A stretch of 64,000 nt of DNA from CACIIZ01 sp045565285 (GCA_045565285.1 JBJLFR010000018.1:31237-95236); one strand, 5' to 3'. Shown: positions 26,862-37,049, counted from the stretch's first letter. The notes: generated by a model not told the origin, from the sequence alone. Numbers and translations: made by a program.

Positions 26862-27221
26862 CTATTTAATCAATCTACATTTACTGAACCAAAACCATCG
26901 CCTCTCTATTTCAGGAAAAAAAACATAAATCCTAAACGAAGTATCTGAAATTGGAGCAGCAGTAATTATAGTTCCTTTAGGTGACAAAAATAAATCATAA
27001 TTTGGAAGGCTCAATGAAAGTTGTGAAAATTTAGGGATATCAGTAGGTAAATCTTTTGTACCTCTTAGATTTAATGTTCCACCTTCAATATTTGCAGTAA
27101 AAGTATCAATTTGTTTTTCAAGAGTTAAAGTATTTGTCCAAGCATCACATAAATAATTAGATGCGAACAGTTTACTAGAAAAAATTAGTAAAATAAAAAA
27201 TGAGTGGAAAAAAAGGTGCAT
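26862..27221 (-). CDS. Hypothetical secreted protein, 119 residues
   Basis: The N-terminus is a signal peptide (hydrophobic residues 3-18, ending KLFAS). The mature part has alternating polar/apolar strands suggesting a small beta-rich periplasmic protein, with cysteines at about residues 25 and 115 that could form a disulfide. No known domain is recognised. It is the first gene of a minus-strand run of three small unknown genes lying upstream of yajC, and is divergent from the acyl-CoA ligase. Confidence 0.55.
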   Translation of the reverse strand: MHLFFHSFFILLIFSSKLFASNYLCDAWTNTLTLEKQIDTFTANIEGGTLNLRGTKDLPTDIPKFSQLSLSLPNYDLFLSPKGTIITAAPISDTSFRIYVFFPEIERRWFWFSKCRLIK

Positions 27222-27313
27222 TGATTTTATAAACCTATAAATTATATTCTAGATTTAATAAATTAACTATTTTTTTAAATATAACTACCTAATTTTTAAA
27301 AATTTAATAGATC

Positions 27314-28825
27314 ATGTATACTATTATTAAAAATACTGTTGAAAAATCTGAGAGAATTTTCATAGAAGCTCCAAATAGAAAACCACTGAGTTTTAATGAG
27401 TTTCACAAGAGCCTGGATAAAATTAAAATTGATTTTATGAGTTTAACAATTAATTCTAAAGATACTGTAGCAATTGTATTACCTAATGGTCCTGATTTAG
27501 CTCTTTTATTTATTGCCTGCTCATGTTTTGCAATTTCAGCTCCTTTAAATCCTAATTATAGTAAAAAAGAGTTCATATTCTATTTATCTGATTTAAAAGC
27601 AAAATTTCTCATAGTAGATCCAAAATTAAAAACAGAGGCTACAAAAGCTGCAGAAGAACTTGGATTAACCATTATACATCTCTCCCCCAAAGAACAAGTT
27701 GGAAAATTTACCTTAAAAAACAATAGCGATATTTTTAAAAACCCAACCTTCAAACATAATTTTGAAATCAATACCTCTCTATTACTTCACACATCGGGGA
27801 CAACATCAAAACCAAAACTTGTTCAACTTACTTCAGATAATTTAATTAAATCAGCCCTCAATATTGGAAATAATTTAGATTTAAATGAAAAAGATTGTTG
27901 TCTAAATATTATGCCATTATTTCATATTCACGGCCTTGTTGCTGTATTACTTACTAGTATTCTTTTTAATTTAAAACTTGTTTGTACAACTGGGTTTAAT
28001 GCCTTGATTTTTTTCAAACTTTTACAACAATTTAAACCAACTTGGTACAGCGGTGTACCAACAATGCACCAAGCGATACTTCTAAGATCAAAAAATAATA
28101 AAGAAATAATAAAAAATACTCCCCTTAGATTTATTCGATCTTCATCAGCAGCAATGCCTAAACCTGTACTATTAGAACTTGAAAAAGTATTTAATTGCCC
28201 TGTTATTGAAGCCTATGGAATGACTGAAGCATCTCATCAAATTGCATCTAATCCACTTCCACCCAAAGTAAGAAAAAATGGTACCGTGGGTTTAGAAGTT
28301 GGTCCATTAGTTAAAATAATGGACGGACTTGGCAATATTTTACAAAAAAACCAAGTTGGTGAAATTGTTATAAAAGGTGAAACTGTTATTAAACAATACG
28401 CTAATAATAAAAAAGAAAGTCAATCTTCTTTTAGTAATGAATGGTTTAAAACTGGGGATCTGGGTTTAATCGATGAAGATGGTTATATCAAAGTTACAGG
28501 AAGAATAAAAGAAATTATCAATAAAGGTGGAGAAAAGATTTCACCTAAAGAAATAGATGATGTTTTACAGGAAATGGATGCTATAGAACAAGTTGTTTGT
28601 TTCCCGTTTAATAGTAAAAAGTATGGTGAAGAAATTGGATGTGCAATAGTTCTAAAAGAAAATATGAATATTTCAGAAAAGGACTTAACTGTGTATGCCA
28701 ATAGATATTTAGCCAAATTCAAAATACCAAGTAAATTTATTTTTATTGATGAAATACCGAAGGGTCCTACTGGCAAACTTCAGCGAATTGGTTTGTCTAA
28801 ATCTTTAGGTTTAGATAATGACTAA
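27314..28825 (+). CDS. AMP-dependent acyl-CoA ligase, oxalyl/malonyl-CoA synthetase-like
   Basis: ANL-superfamily enzyme (503 residues) that activates a carboxylic acid as acyl-AMP and transfers it to CoA. The P-loop is LLHTSGTTSKPKLVQ. The AMP-site motif is AYGMTEASHQIASNPLPP. GRIKEIINKGGEKISPKEID is the hinge, and PTGKLQR carries the catalytic lysine. The sequence after GMTEA (SHQIASNPLPP) resembles the plant/yeast oxalyl-CoA synthetase group (AAE3/Pcs60) more than long-chain ligases, so a short dicarboxylic substrate is plausible but not proven. Its end overlaps the next gene by 8 nt. Confidence 0.82.
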   Translation: MYTIIKNTVEKSERIFIEAPNRKPLSFNEFHKSLDKIKIDFMSLTINSKDTVAIVLPNGPDLALLFIACSCFAISAPLNPNYSKKEFIFYLSDLKAKFLIVDPKLKTEATKAAEELGLTIIHLSPKEQVGKFTLKNNSDIFKNPTFKHNFEINTSLLLHTSGTTSKPKLVQLTSDNLIKSALNIGNNLDLNEKDCCLNIMPLFHIHGLVAVLLTSILFNLKLVCTTGFNALIFFKLLQQFKPTWYSGVPTMHQAILLRSKNNKEIIKNTPLRFIRSSSAAMPKPVLLELEKVFNCPVIEAYGMTEASHQIASNPLPPKVRKNGTVGLEVGPLVKIMDGLGNILQKNQVGEIVIKGETVIKQYANNKKESQSSFSNEWFKTGDLGLIDEDGYIKVTGRIKEIINKGGEKISPKEIDDVLQEMDAIEQVVCFPFNSKKYGEEIGCAIVLKENMNISEKDLTVYANRYLAKFKIPSKFIFIDEIPKGPTGKLQRIGLSKSLGLDND

Positions 28826-29813
28826 TAGTGATATCAATAAACATTTTTGCATCTTTGGGGCCGGTGCAATAGGAGGGCTAATTGCCACCAACTTAAAAGA
28901 AAGTGGTTATAACGTTTCTTGTATAGCTAGGGGCAATACCTACGATAAACTTTCAAAAAATGGGATTACAGTTATATCAAATTCTAAAAAAATACTATCT
29001 TTTCCAAAAATTTATAAATTAAATGAAAAAATTCCTCAAATTGATTATTTATTCATTACTGTAAAGGCAAATACTCTTCCTGCAATTGCCAAGGATTTAA
29101 AACCACATATAACTAAGAATACAACCATTGTAACTGGTATGAATGGAATTCCACACTGGTATTTTAGGGGATTAAATTCAAAATTTAAAATAGCAAAAAT
29201 AAAAGCTGTTGATCCGAAAGGAGTTATATCTAATTGTTTGCCCCCAGAAAGAATAATTGGTTCTGTAATTTATCCTGCAGCTAAACTAATTGAGCCAGGT
29301 GTAATTAAACATATAAGTGGTAATAAAATCACTCTTGGTGAGCCAAGTGGTATAAATACTGACCGTATTAATATTTTATCTAAAGCACTTAATAATTCTG
29401 GATTTAGAGCTCCTATTAAAAAAAATATAAGAGATGATATCTGGATAAAGTTACTTGGTAATGTAGCTTTTAACCCCTTATCTGTTTTAACTGGGGGAAC
29501 TCTAGAAGAAATTTGTAAAAATCCTGAAACTAGATCAATTGTTGAAGAGATAATGATTGAAACAAAATTAATAGGTGAGAAATTAGGAGCTAATTTTCCT
29601 ATTTCCATTGAAAAAAGAATTAAAGGAGCAGAAGCAGTTGGAGATCATAAGACTTCCATGTTACAGGATTTTGAAGCAAATAAACCAATGGAATTTGATG
29701 CTATTGTAACTTCAGTTCAGGAATTAGGAAAATTAACTAATTCTTCTACAAAAGTATTAGATACCATTGCAAAAATTTTAAAACAAAAAATTAGCTTATT
29801 AAATTTGTACTAA
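28818..29813 (+). CDS. Ketopantoate reductase-like (PanE/ApbA family) dehydrogenase
   Basis: A 331-residue NAD(P)-dependent 2-oxoacid reductase family member. The N-terminal Rossmann domain has IFGAGAIGGLIATNLKESGYNV. A C-terminal helical domain includes NIRDDIWIKLLGNVAFNPLSVLTGG, whose Lys and Asn match the PanE active-site region, and a long helix ending DHKTSMLQDFEANKPMEFDAI. PanE makes pantoate for CoA synthesis, but many paralogues act on other 2-keto acids. Overlap with the CoA ligase gene suggests a joint pathway rather than simple pantothenate synthesis. Confidence 0.8.
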   Translation: MTNSDINKHFCIFGAGAIGGLIATNLKESGYNVSCIARGNTYDKLSKNGITVISNSKKILSFPKIYKLNEKIPQIDYLFITVKANTLPAIAKDLKPHITKNTTIVTGMNGIPHWYFRGLNSKFKIAKIKAVDPKGVISNCLPPERIIGSVIYPAAKLIEPGVIKHISGNKITLGEPSGINTDRINILSKALNNSGFRAPIKKNIRDDIWIKLLGNVAFNPLSVLTGGTLEEICKNPETRSIVEEIMIETKLIGEKLGANFPISIEKRIKGAEAVGDHKTSMLQDFEANKPMEFDAIVTSVQELGKLTNSSTKVLDTIAKILKQKISLLNLY

Positions 29814-29955
29814 AAACCTATATATATCAGAAATTTAGCAAAAAAAAAATTATTTTATTTTTTTTCTAAACTTTTTTTAAATTCAGTCGTTAGGGATATA
29901 AAATTAATATTTTGCTATCTGGTTGGAACCAAACCGTTGGCATAGGGGTACATAA

Positions 29956-32900
29956 ATGTCTAGAATTTCATCAGTAACTTCAGCAATGGAGGTTTACTAC
30001 AAATTAACACAATCTCAATTATCCGAAGAAGATATAAAAAAAGAGTTATCTAACGAAGCAAAAAAACAAATTTCAGATACATCGAAATTAGATGATTTAA
30101 CTGAAGTAGTTGGTGCAATAAGAGAAGAAATTCAATTTCTTAATAAAGCAAAAGATACATTTAATGAAATTTATAGAATTGTTAATGAAGCTTACGAATT
30201 TCTAAAAAGTTTTAACCATAACGATGTTACTGAAACACAAAAATCTGCGCTGAAGGTCGAATTAGACAATTATATTAATAGAATTAATATAGCTGTTAGT
30301 AATGATCATAATGAAAATTACTCAAAAAAACTTGTTGATTATTTTAATAAACTTACAAGCATTGACCTATCTAATATTAACGAACTATTAAGTGACCATG
30401 AGGTTCAAACCAAGTCCAGATTATTAGGTGGAATCGATAGTTCTATATCCACGAATGAAATTGTAAATTCAAAAAATATTACAGTTAAGGGGCCAAGGAG
30501 ACCAAATTTAAACTTTGTTCAATTTACTAATGAAGCAGTAAAAACTATTGCCTCTCAAGTAAATGCCAATTCTGAAAAAACTGGTGTGATTGCAGATGCG
30601 AGAAATAAGTTATCAATTTCAGATTTAAGTGCTAACGGTACATTTAGTTTTAAATTAACAAATATAAAAACTGGAAGTTCTGGTCATACAATTTCGGGAA
30701 TTAATATTACTGATAAATCAGATCTCACTCCTCTTTTTAGTTCTGTGAACAGTGCTACTGCCAATACTGGAGTTAGAGCCGAAATCAGTGAAGACAAATC
30801 CATAGTTAGCTTGATTGATGATAAAGGTTATAATATTAATTTATCTTCTATAAATGAATCAAGTGGTACAAAAACATTCAACGCTTTTTCAGAATATAGA
30901 AGAAGTACCAGAGATGTTGATTTAGAAAAAGTATCTATGAATTTTGGAACAGATACTGAACGTGCTGGTGGCTACATTGAGTTTTTTGGTCATGATAAAT
31001 TAAGAGCTGAAGATATTGATATAATAAAAGTTGATGCAGCATCCAAAACATTAGGAGATATATCTATTGTTGGAAACCAAATAAGTATAGGAACAGGTGC
31101 AGATTCCGCACCGATTGGATATATACATTCGACAATTGATGGTGAAGATGGTGCTCGACTTCGAATTAAATTCTATGAGACTCTATTTCCAAATGGTGAT
31201 TTTGAGGCTGGTAATCTTGGTGATACTAATCTAAGTGGTTGGTCTATAACAAATGATAAAGTACGATTAGGGATTGATCAAATTGGAGGATTAAATTCGC
31301 CTACAGACCCAACGTATCCTGATAATAATCTAACAGCTGATAGTGGCTCTCCTCTTTATGATCAAGGGGCCTTAGCTACTGCACCGTTTGACTATATAAC
31401 AGCTCAGTCATTTTCAACTTCGTTAGTAGATGGTAGTACAGATTCTAACGTAAACGCAAGTGGTAGCAACCCTAATGGTGACCCCCATGACAGTAAGGTT
31501 GTAAGAATGAATAGTGTATTAGAGTCTGTAAAGGGTTATGACGTAATACGTGGTCCTTATATTGTAAGTGATAATCCATTATATCTTAGATCTGGTGAAG
31601 TTGTTTCCTTTGATTTTAAGGTAAAAGCTGGAGGAGATTCTTATGATGCATTTGGATATTTAGTCAATTCAGATACTAATGAATTTCTCACAATTTTAAA
31701 TGAAACTGGTGCATCTGATAATGCAGAAACTACTTGGGCAACTAAAAGTGCTGATATTACTAAGTCAGGAAATTATAAATTTGTATTTGCTTCTGGTTCA
31801 TATGATTTTACTGGTGGTAGACTTTTAGGTGCCAATTTATACATTGATAACATTGCCATCACACCTGGTCCTAAATTATCTGTTAATAATACAGTACTTC
31901 AAAAGATTGCAGATCATATAACTCTTAAAAACGTGAATATGGATCTTGAAAACCAAGACTTAAATCCAAGAATCGAAGCAGCCATAGCACCAACTGGAGC
32001 TAGTATTACAACCAAATCTATTTTAGATGCTGTTACAACATCTCATGCAAATGCCGCAGGTGGCCTAGATGCTACACACACTATTTCTGTAGCTGGGATC
32101 TATGATACAGTCGGAGAAAGTATAGATACAAGAACTGTAACTATTGCTGCAAATGCTTCCGCTAAACTAATAAGTGAACAACTTAATGCACAAATTATGC
32201 ATACAAATGTAGGTTTTTCAGCAAAAACAGGTGTTGTTATATCTGATGCTGATAATAACAATTCGATTAGGCTAAAATTATCAAATAACAATGGTGGTAA
32301 TGCTACCATATCCGCAAATATTACTACTAATAATCTTAATAATCTTAAGGATGCTATAAATGCTCAAACTGATACGACAGGTATTATAGCTTCAAATGGA
32401 GTAGTAGCAAGAGATGATGATAGCAATGCTATATGGACATTAGGAAATGACAAACTTTTGTTAACTCAATCATCTGGAGAAGACATTGCGATAACTGAAT
32501 TAGCAGGAGTTGCTTTAAATGTCAGGCCTACAAATTTTGATGCTACAACATATGAAGAGAGTGCAAGTACTGTTTCCCTTCAAGCAGCTAGAAACCTTAT
32601 TATAAATCCCATTACTAGTGATCAAAGAGTTAAGATCATAGCTGATCCTAATTCAATTCAAGCAACCTACAGAATAACTGGAACAAACCTATCTGGAGGA
32701 GCACAAACAGAGGACGTTACAGTTTTACATAATGAAACAGAACACAGTACCAATAGTTTTGGAACTGTAACACAAGTGCAATTAATAAATGGCACCTCAG
32801 GTAGTACAAAGGTTGGAACTAGTTCTGACGACGATGCTGTGGCCAATTCATCTCCTGTTAATCAGTCAAATTTACCAATTTCAGGAGGAACTGCGTATTT

Positions 32901-35409
32901 AGATTTAGGAGAATATGTTCGATTACAGGGAGGAACCAACACTGCAGCTACAAATTTCACTATTTACGGAAATAATGCCAATGGAACTGCAACAACAGAA
33001 ACAATTACAAGTAATCCAGGCAGCGCAGTTTCAACAACGAATAGATTTACTACTATTACTAGGATTGCAGCTGCAGGCGATCTTGCTGGTGGTGAATTAA
33101 TACAAATAAGAGCTGGTAACGGAACTAATAATGGAACACAATTCACAATCTCAGGTACAAATGCAAGCGGAGCCTCAATTAATGAAACATTAAGTAGTAT
33201 AGCTAATACATCTGTATCAACTAGCCAAAGGTTTACTTCTGTCACGCAAATTGCAGCTGACGGTGATCTAAATGGAACCATTATTGCTGGTATTTCATCG
33301 AATACAACCCAACTTGCCACTAGTCAAACTGTAAGTGGTGCAGGAAATTTAACTTTGACCAGTAGTAGATCAACACCTGGAAATCGCTCAGTTATTGCTG
33401 GTACTGCATCAAATAGTTCACAATTTGCTACTAATCAAAATATAAGTTCAGCGAGTGATTTAAGTTTAACAAGTGTGACACCAATTGTATTAACAGATGG
33501 TAAAGCAGTTACACTTTTTACGCCTTCCAATGGGGTAGTTGGACAATATACGATAACTGGTAAAAATAAACTTGGGAGTACTATAACGGAGAATTTAACA
33601 GGCGTAGTGAATGATACTGTGACAGGTTCTAATCTATTCATGACTGTTACTAACGTTGCAGTTAATAGCTTAAGTCCAGGAAACGTAAAAATAGGAACTG
33701 ATATTGATAATGACGGAATATCTACAGAAAATGCCTATACCGGAAATGGAACAGCTAACATAAATGGAGACTTTGAATCTGGCGGAACAGCGATACTCAA
33801 CAACTCTAGTTATGATCTTGCTATAGTTGGAGAAGGTGAAGGATCTAACATTAATGAAACAGTAAGTGTAGTCAATAATGCAGCTGTTACCACTACTAAC
33901 AGATATAGTACTATAAATTCAATTAGTATAACTGGAACTGGTCTTAATACTGGGCGAGTTGAGGTATATGCATCCGATATATTAACTAGTATAGCTGATT
34001 CTCAAATTAAAAACTCAGGTGAAAACTTAACTTTAACTGGTGCTAATTTTCAAAATGATTCTACTGTTGGTGTAGGGGCCTTACAAGCAAATTCTAACCA
34101 ACGATTCACGATCACTTCTTCAGATAATTATTATTCATTACAAAATACTAGTGATGAATTAGAGCCAGTAGTTTTTACTACACCAATACCTAGAGATACA
34201 ACTGCTGGACTTAAAGTAAGTACCAATGATAACCATGAGATAATTTCCACTGGGGAATTATTTTTGAGTTCAAATAAGTCATTTACTGTTACACAACAAG
34301 ATGCAGCAGAAGAGTTACAGGCTGTACAAATTACTAGTGATGGAAGTGCTGCTTCTGTAAACTTTACTATTGAAGGTACTGATCAATTTGGGAATAGCTT
34401 ATCTGAGGTAATAACTAGCAGCACTGGAGCAATAGTTACAGGAAATGAAAAATTTGCAGCTGTTACAAGTGTAAAAGTCAATAATGATACTGTTGGAAAT
34501 GTTGAAGTAGGAACAAGTCTTGACCCAGATATTATTTCTCAGTCTCAACGAAGCAATGCATCACTAGATTTAATAATTAATGGTGCTAGAACTAACTCAG
34601 GTACGGCTGGTGTAGCAACATTAAAAATGGCAAGTACATTTGAAGATGATGAAACTGCTTCTTTCACATTAGAAGGAAGTACATTCACCTATACAGCTGA
34701 TGGTAATGAAACAGCTGCACAAGCTAGAGATAGACTTCTAACTAACCCTGGGGCTGGTGAATTCCAAGGTTCAGATAGTGAAACTTTCTCAACTGCCTCT
34801 GCGGGTGTCTTACAAGTAACAGATAAAAGAGGAGTAAATTTATTTACTATCCAAAGTGATGGAACTGCCGATGGGTTAAGATTTACTGAAAATAATCCTG
34901 ATGGAATTTTTAAAATTACCAATACCTCCGGAAACGTTCCTCCTAATTCCATAACTACAACTACTCCATCAGTTGCAAGAAGAGCAACTTTAATAGATGA
35001 CGGATCAACTTTTTTTTCAAATTATACAAATAAAAGTGAAGTACAATTAAGTAACTTTAATATGAATCATACCTTTTTTGATCAAGAATTTACAACTAGA
35101 TACGGTCATGCCTTGACCGACGTTGAAGGAACTATAAATGCCCTTGAAAATCAAATTTTGCGAGAAGAAAAAGTAAATGACGCTGGCGAAAATTTATCAG
35201 TCTCTAATAATGTTAGAGGATATACTAAAGAACAATTTACTGAAATGGGCTTAAAAACTGCAGAAAGAATAAGTAGAATGGATACTAAAACATTACTCAT
35301 TAAAAATATTCATTCACAAAAGCATAATTTGAATATGCTGATGAGTGGTCAACTTTACGGATTTGCTTTGCTTAATTTTAAAGGTAGTTTTGATTTAAAA
35401 GAGAAGTGA
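29956..35409 (+). CDS. Giant repetitive surface-type protein (1817 residues)
   Basis: No single family is recognised for the whole. Residues 1-150 or so are charged and helical. Around 225-290 a segment (TISGINITDKSDLTPL, then TANTGVRAEI) resembles flagellin/hook IN repeats; a similar piece occurs near 715-760. A segment beginning FPNGDFEAGNLGDTNLSGW (about 412) looks like a lectin-type jelly-roll. From about 900 to 1500 there are at least six diverged copies of a 60-75-residue unit. Its pattern is TITGTNxxGxxxTETI, then a hydrophobic FxxVTxV strand, then GxVxVGT; copies start near 903, 1000, 1062, 1198, 1286 and 1469. Such units occur in phage virion and bacterial surface proteins. The C-terminal 120 residues are again helical. 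No Sec signal is visible. AGGGG lies 7 nt before the ATG. Confidence 0.7.
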   Translation: MSRISSVTSAMEVYYKLTQSQLSEEDIKKELSNEAKKQISDTSKLDDLTEVVGAIREEIQFLNKAKDTFNEIYRIVNEAYEFLKSFNHNDVTETQKSALKVELDNYINRINIAVSNDHNENYSKKLVDYFNKLTSIDLSNINELLSDHEVQTKSRLLGGIDSSISTNEIVNSKNITVKGPRRPNLNFVQFTNEAVKTIASQVNANSEKTGVIADARNKLSISDLSANGTFSFKLTNIKTGSSGHTISGINITDKSDLTPLFSSVNSATANTGVRAEISEDKSIVSLIDDKGYNINLSSINESSGTKTFNAFSEYRRSTRDVDLEKVSMNFGTDTERAGGYIEFFGHDKLRAEDIDIIKVDAASKTLGDISIVGNQISIGTGADSAPIGYIHSTIDGEDGARLRIKFYETLFPNGDFEAGNLGDTNLSGWSITNDKVRLGIDQIGGLNSPTDPTYPDNNLTADSGSPLYDQGALATAPFDYITAQSFSTSLVDGSTDSNVNASGSNPNGDPHDSKVVRMNSVLESVKGYDVIRGPYIVSDNPLYLRSGEVVSFDFKVKAGGDSYDAFGYLVNSDTNEFLTILNETGASDNAETTWATKSADITKSGNYKFVFASGSYDFTGGRLLGANLYIDNIAITPGPKLSVNNTVLQKIADHITLKNVNMDLENQDLNPRIEAAIAPTGASITTKSILDAVTTSHANAAGGLDATHTISVAGIYDTVGESIDTRTVTIAANASAKLISEQLNAQIMHTNVGFSAKTGVVISDADNNNSIRLKLSNNNGGNATISANITTNNLNNLKDAINAQTDTTGIIASNGVVARDDDSNAIWTLGNDKLLLTQSSGEDIAITELAGVALNVRPTNFDATTYEESASTVSLQAARNLIINPITSDQRVKIIADPNSIQATYRITGTNLSGGAQTEDVTVLHNETEHSTNSFGTVTQVQLINGTSGSTKVGTSSDDDAVANSSPVNQSNLPISGGTAYLDLGEYVRLQGGTNTAATNFTIYGNNANGTATTETITSNPGSAVSTTNRFTTITRIAAAGDLAGGELIQIRAGNGTNNGTQFTISGTNASGASINETLSSIANTSVSTSQRFTSVTQIAADGDLNGTIIAGISSNTTQLATSQTVSGAGNLTLTSSRSTPGNRSVIAGTASNSSQFATNQNISSASDLSLTSVTPIVLTDGKAVTLFTPSNGVVGQYTITGKNKLGSTITENLTGVVNDTVTGSNLFMTVTNVAVNSLSPGNVKIGTDIDNDGISTENAYTGNGTANINGDFESGGTAILNNSSYDLAIVGEGEGSNINETVSVVNNAAVTTTNRYSTINSISITGTGLNTGRVEVYASDILTSIADSQIKNSGENLTLTGANFQNDSTVGVGALQANSNQRFTITSSDNYYSLQNTSDELEPVVFTTPIPRDTTAGLKVSTNDNHEIISTGELFLSSNKSFTVTQQDAAEELQAVQITSDGSAASVNFTIEGTDQFGNSLSEVITSSTGAIVTGNEKFAAVTSVKVNNDTVGNVEVGTSLDPDIISQSQRSNASLDLIINGARTNSGTAGVATLKMASTFEDDETASFTLEGSTFTYTADGNETAAQARDRLLTNPGAGEFQGSDSETFSTASAGVLQVTDKRGVNLFTIQSDGTADGLRFTENNPDGIFKITNTSGNVPPNSITTTTPSVARRATLIDDGSTFFSNYTNKSEVQLSNFNMNHTFFDQEFTTRYGHALTDVEGTINALENQILREEKVNDAGENLSVSNNVRGYTKEQFTEMGLKTAERISRMDTKTLLIKNIHSQKHNLNMLMSGQLYGFALLNFKGSFDLKEK

Positions 35410-35435
35410 GGGCTACCTGTTACCAATTGATTTAA

Positions 35436-36467
35436 TTAATATTTCGGCCATGTATCCGATAATTTATAACCTTGTTTAAATGGATCACTGTGATCTCTGA
35501 AATAAGAATGATGACCTGTAATCCAAGCACTTCCTGATATTCTGGGAATGATATAATTCCCCTCATCTCTTTTTTGAATATCTTCAACTCTACACTCAAA
35601 TTCTGTTTCCAAAATCGATTTTCCAATAAATATATCTGATTTCTTTAAATAACCATTTTCTACTAGCAATGCCATTCTTGCAGAGCAACCAGTTCCACAG
35701 GGAGAACGATCTAATTTGCCAGGTTTTATTACAACAGTGTTTTTTCCTATAATAAAACCTTTCTCATCTCTATAAATAGGGAGTGTAAACTGACAAAACG
35801 ATATATGATTCCATCCATTTATATTTGGATGTTTAAAGCCTATTTGTTCATTAGCTAAAGAAGTAATTTTATCACCTAATTTCACCAAATCAGCAGCCTC
35901 ATCCTCAATTAAGGAAAAGCCTAACTTGTTTGCATCTATTATTACAAAACTATCTCCCCCAAATGCTATATCAACTCGGAAAGTACCTAAACCTGGAATG
36001 TCTAAGTCACAATCTTTTTTGTATACAAAACTCGGTAAATTCTCAATCTCTACTCTTTTTACCTTTCCATTAGAACAAAATGCCCTCGTTTTTATTAATC
36101 CACCTGGTGATTCTAAGATCAGATCACAAAATGGCTCTTTCATAGGCTTCATTCCAGTTTCAAAAATAACAGTTGATGTACAAATTGCATTAGATCCTGA
36201 CATGGGAGGATTAAACATAGGTTCCATTATTATCCAACCAAAGTCTGCTTTTTTATTTATAGGAGGTAAAATCAAATTAAAGTGTTTATAAACCCCTCCC
36301 CTTGGTTCTAAAAGCAATATATTTCTTAATTCAGGATGCTTCATTAAAAATTTTGATTTTTCAGCTATTGTTTCTCCTACAGGATTTTCAAATCCTGATA
36401 AAATAACTTCACCAACTTCGCCAGCAGCATGACAACCAATTGTATTTATTAAAATTTCACTCCTCAT
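35436..36467 (-). CDS. Proline racemase superfamily protein (4-hydroxyproline epimerase / trans-3-hydroxyproline dehydratase type)
   Basis: A 343-residue member of the cofactor-independent proline racemase superfamily. The first catalytic position is serine (NPPMSGSNAIC, Ser90) where racemases have cysteine. The second keeps cysteine (DRSPCGTGCSA, Cys257). From what is known of the superfamily, Cys/Cys enzymes are racemases or epimerases and Cys/Thr enzymes are trans-3-hydroxy-L-proline dehydratases. Ser/Cys members have been reported to act on 4-hydroxyproline or trans-3-hydroxyproline. The substrate here is therefore probably a hydroxyproline rather than proline. It is cytosolic, with a CIA30 gene 27 nt upstream. 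Confidence 0.85.
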   Translation of the reverse strand: MRSEILINTIGCHAAGEVGEVILSGFENPVGETIAEKSKFLMKHPELRNILLLEPRGGVYKHFNLILPPINKKADFGWIIMEPMFNPPMSGSNAICTSTVIFETGMKPMKEPFCDLILESPGGLIKTRAFCSNGKVKRVEIENLPSFVYKKDCDLDIPGLGTFRVDIAFGGDSFVIIDANKLGFSLIEDEAADLVKLGDKITSLANEQIGFKHPNINGWNHISFCQFTLPIYRDEKGFIIGKNTVVIKPGKLDRSPCGTGCSARMALLVENGYLKKSDIFIGKSILETEFECRVEDIQKRDEGNYIIPRISGSAWITGHHSYFRDHSDPFKQGYKLSDTWPKY

Positions 36468-36494
36468 TATTTTTATCAGTTATTAATAATAAAT

Positions 36495-37049
36495 TCATTT
36501 AAAGATTACCTCGGAAACATATAAATCAGCCTCAAAATCCCGACCAAAAGCAACTAACCCAATGCTCCTTATTGTTTCTGATTTTATAGTTTTTGATAAA
36601 AAACTACTTGATCTTTCAAATTTGGAAATTGGTATACTAATTTTTTTCCAACTATTATTTACTTTAAATTCTGCCTTATAATATTGCCATGGCAAAATAG
36701 TTCCAGAAGTTCTCAAAAACACATGATATGTTTCGTTATTTCCCTTCACTTTTAAGTTTACAGATTGAATGGAGTTATCTAAACCAGAAACTTTTTTTCT
36801 AATTTGAATAAAACCTCCATTATTTTCAGTAGTAACAATACCAGAAAGATGTACATATCTATCATCAAAAGAATTTTCAAAAGTGGCTATTCCTGATGAT
36901 CGTCCACCCATTACTGTATCAGCAAAAAATATCCACCTTAGTTCAGGATTATTACTAAAATTGTCAATCATTTTTTCATTACCAAGACTAATGGAAAAGG
37001 AAAAAAAAGAAATTAAAATTAATTTTATAAATATATCTAAAATGATCAT
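36495..37049 (-). CDS. CIA30 family protein
   Basis: A 184-residue protein with a short N-terminal hydrophobic segment that may be a signal peptide (about 5-22). It is followed by a galactose-binding-like beta sandwich with the CIA30 pattern: WIFFADTVMGGRSSGIATFE, GGFIQIRKK, YHVFLRTSG and KKISIPISKFERSS. In eukaryotes CIA30 (NDUFAF1) assists complex I assembly, whereas bacterial members are of unknown role. It lies just upstream of the proline-racemase gene on the same strand, with 27 nt between them. Confidence 0.8.
   Translation of the reverse strand: MIILDIFIKLILISFFSFSISLGNEKMIDNFSNNPELRWIFFADTVMGGRSSGIATFENSFDDRYVHLSGIVTTENNGGFIQIRKKVSGLDNSIQSVNLKVKGNNETYHVFLRTSGTILPWQYYKAEFKVNNSWKKISIPISKFERSSSFLSKTIKSETIRSIGLVAFGRDFEADLYVSEVIFK

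Noticed and set aside
29920..29931. TGGTT/AACCA hairpin and TGGCAT element before the giant gene, as a possible sigma-54 promoter
   Set aside because: The element lies about 15 nt from the start codon and its second half does not match TTGC; the stem is only 5 bp.
32915..33320. Repeated DNA within the giant gene as a possible CRISPR or mobile repeat
   Set aside because: The repeats are protein-level, diverged and in frame, 180-220 nt long, without spacers; they encode the repeated domain of the surface protein.
34689..34952. 87-codon minus-strand frame inside the giant gene
   Set aside because: Antisense shadow produced by the Ser/Thr-rich codons of the real gene.
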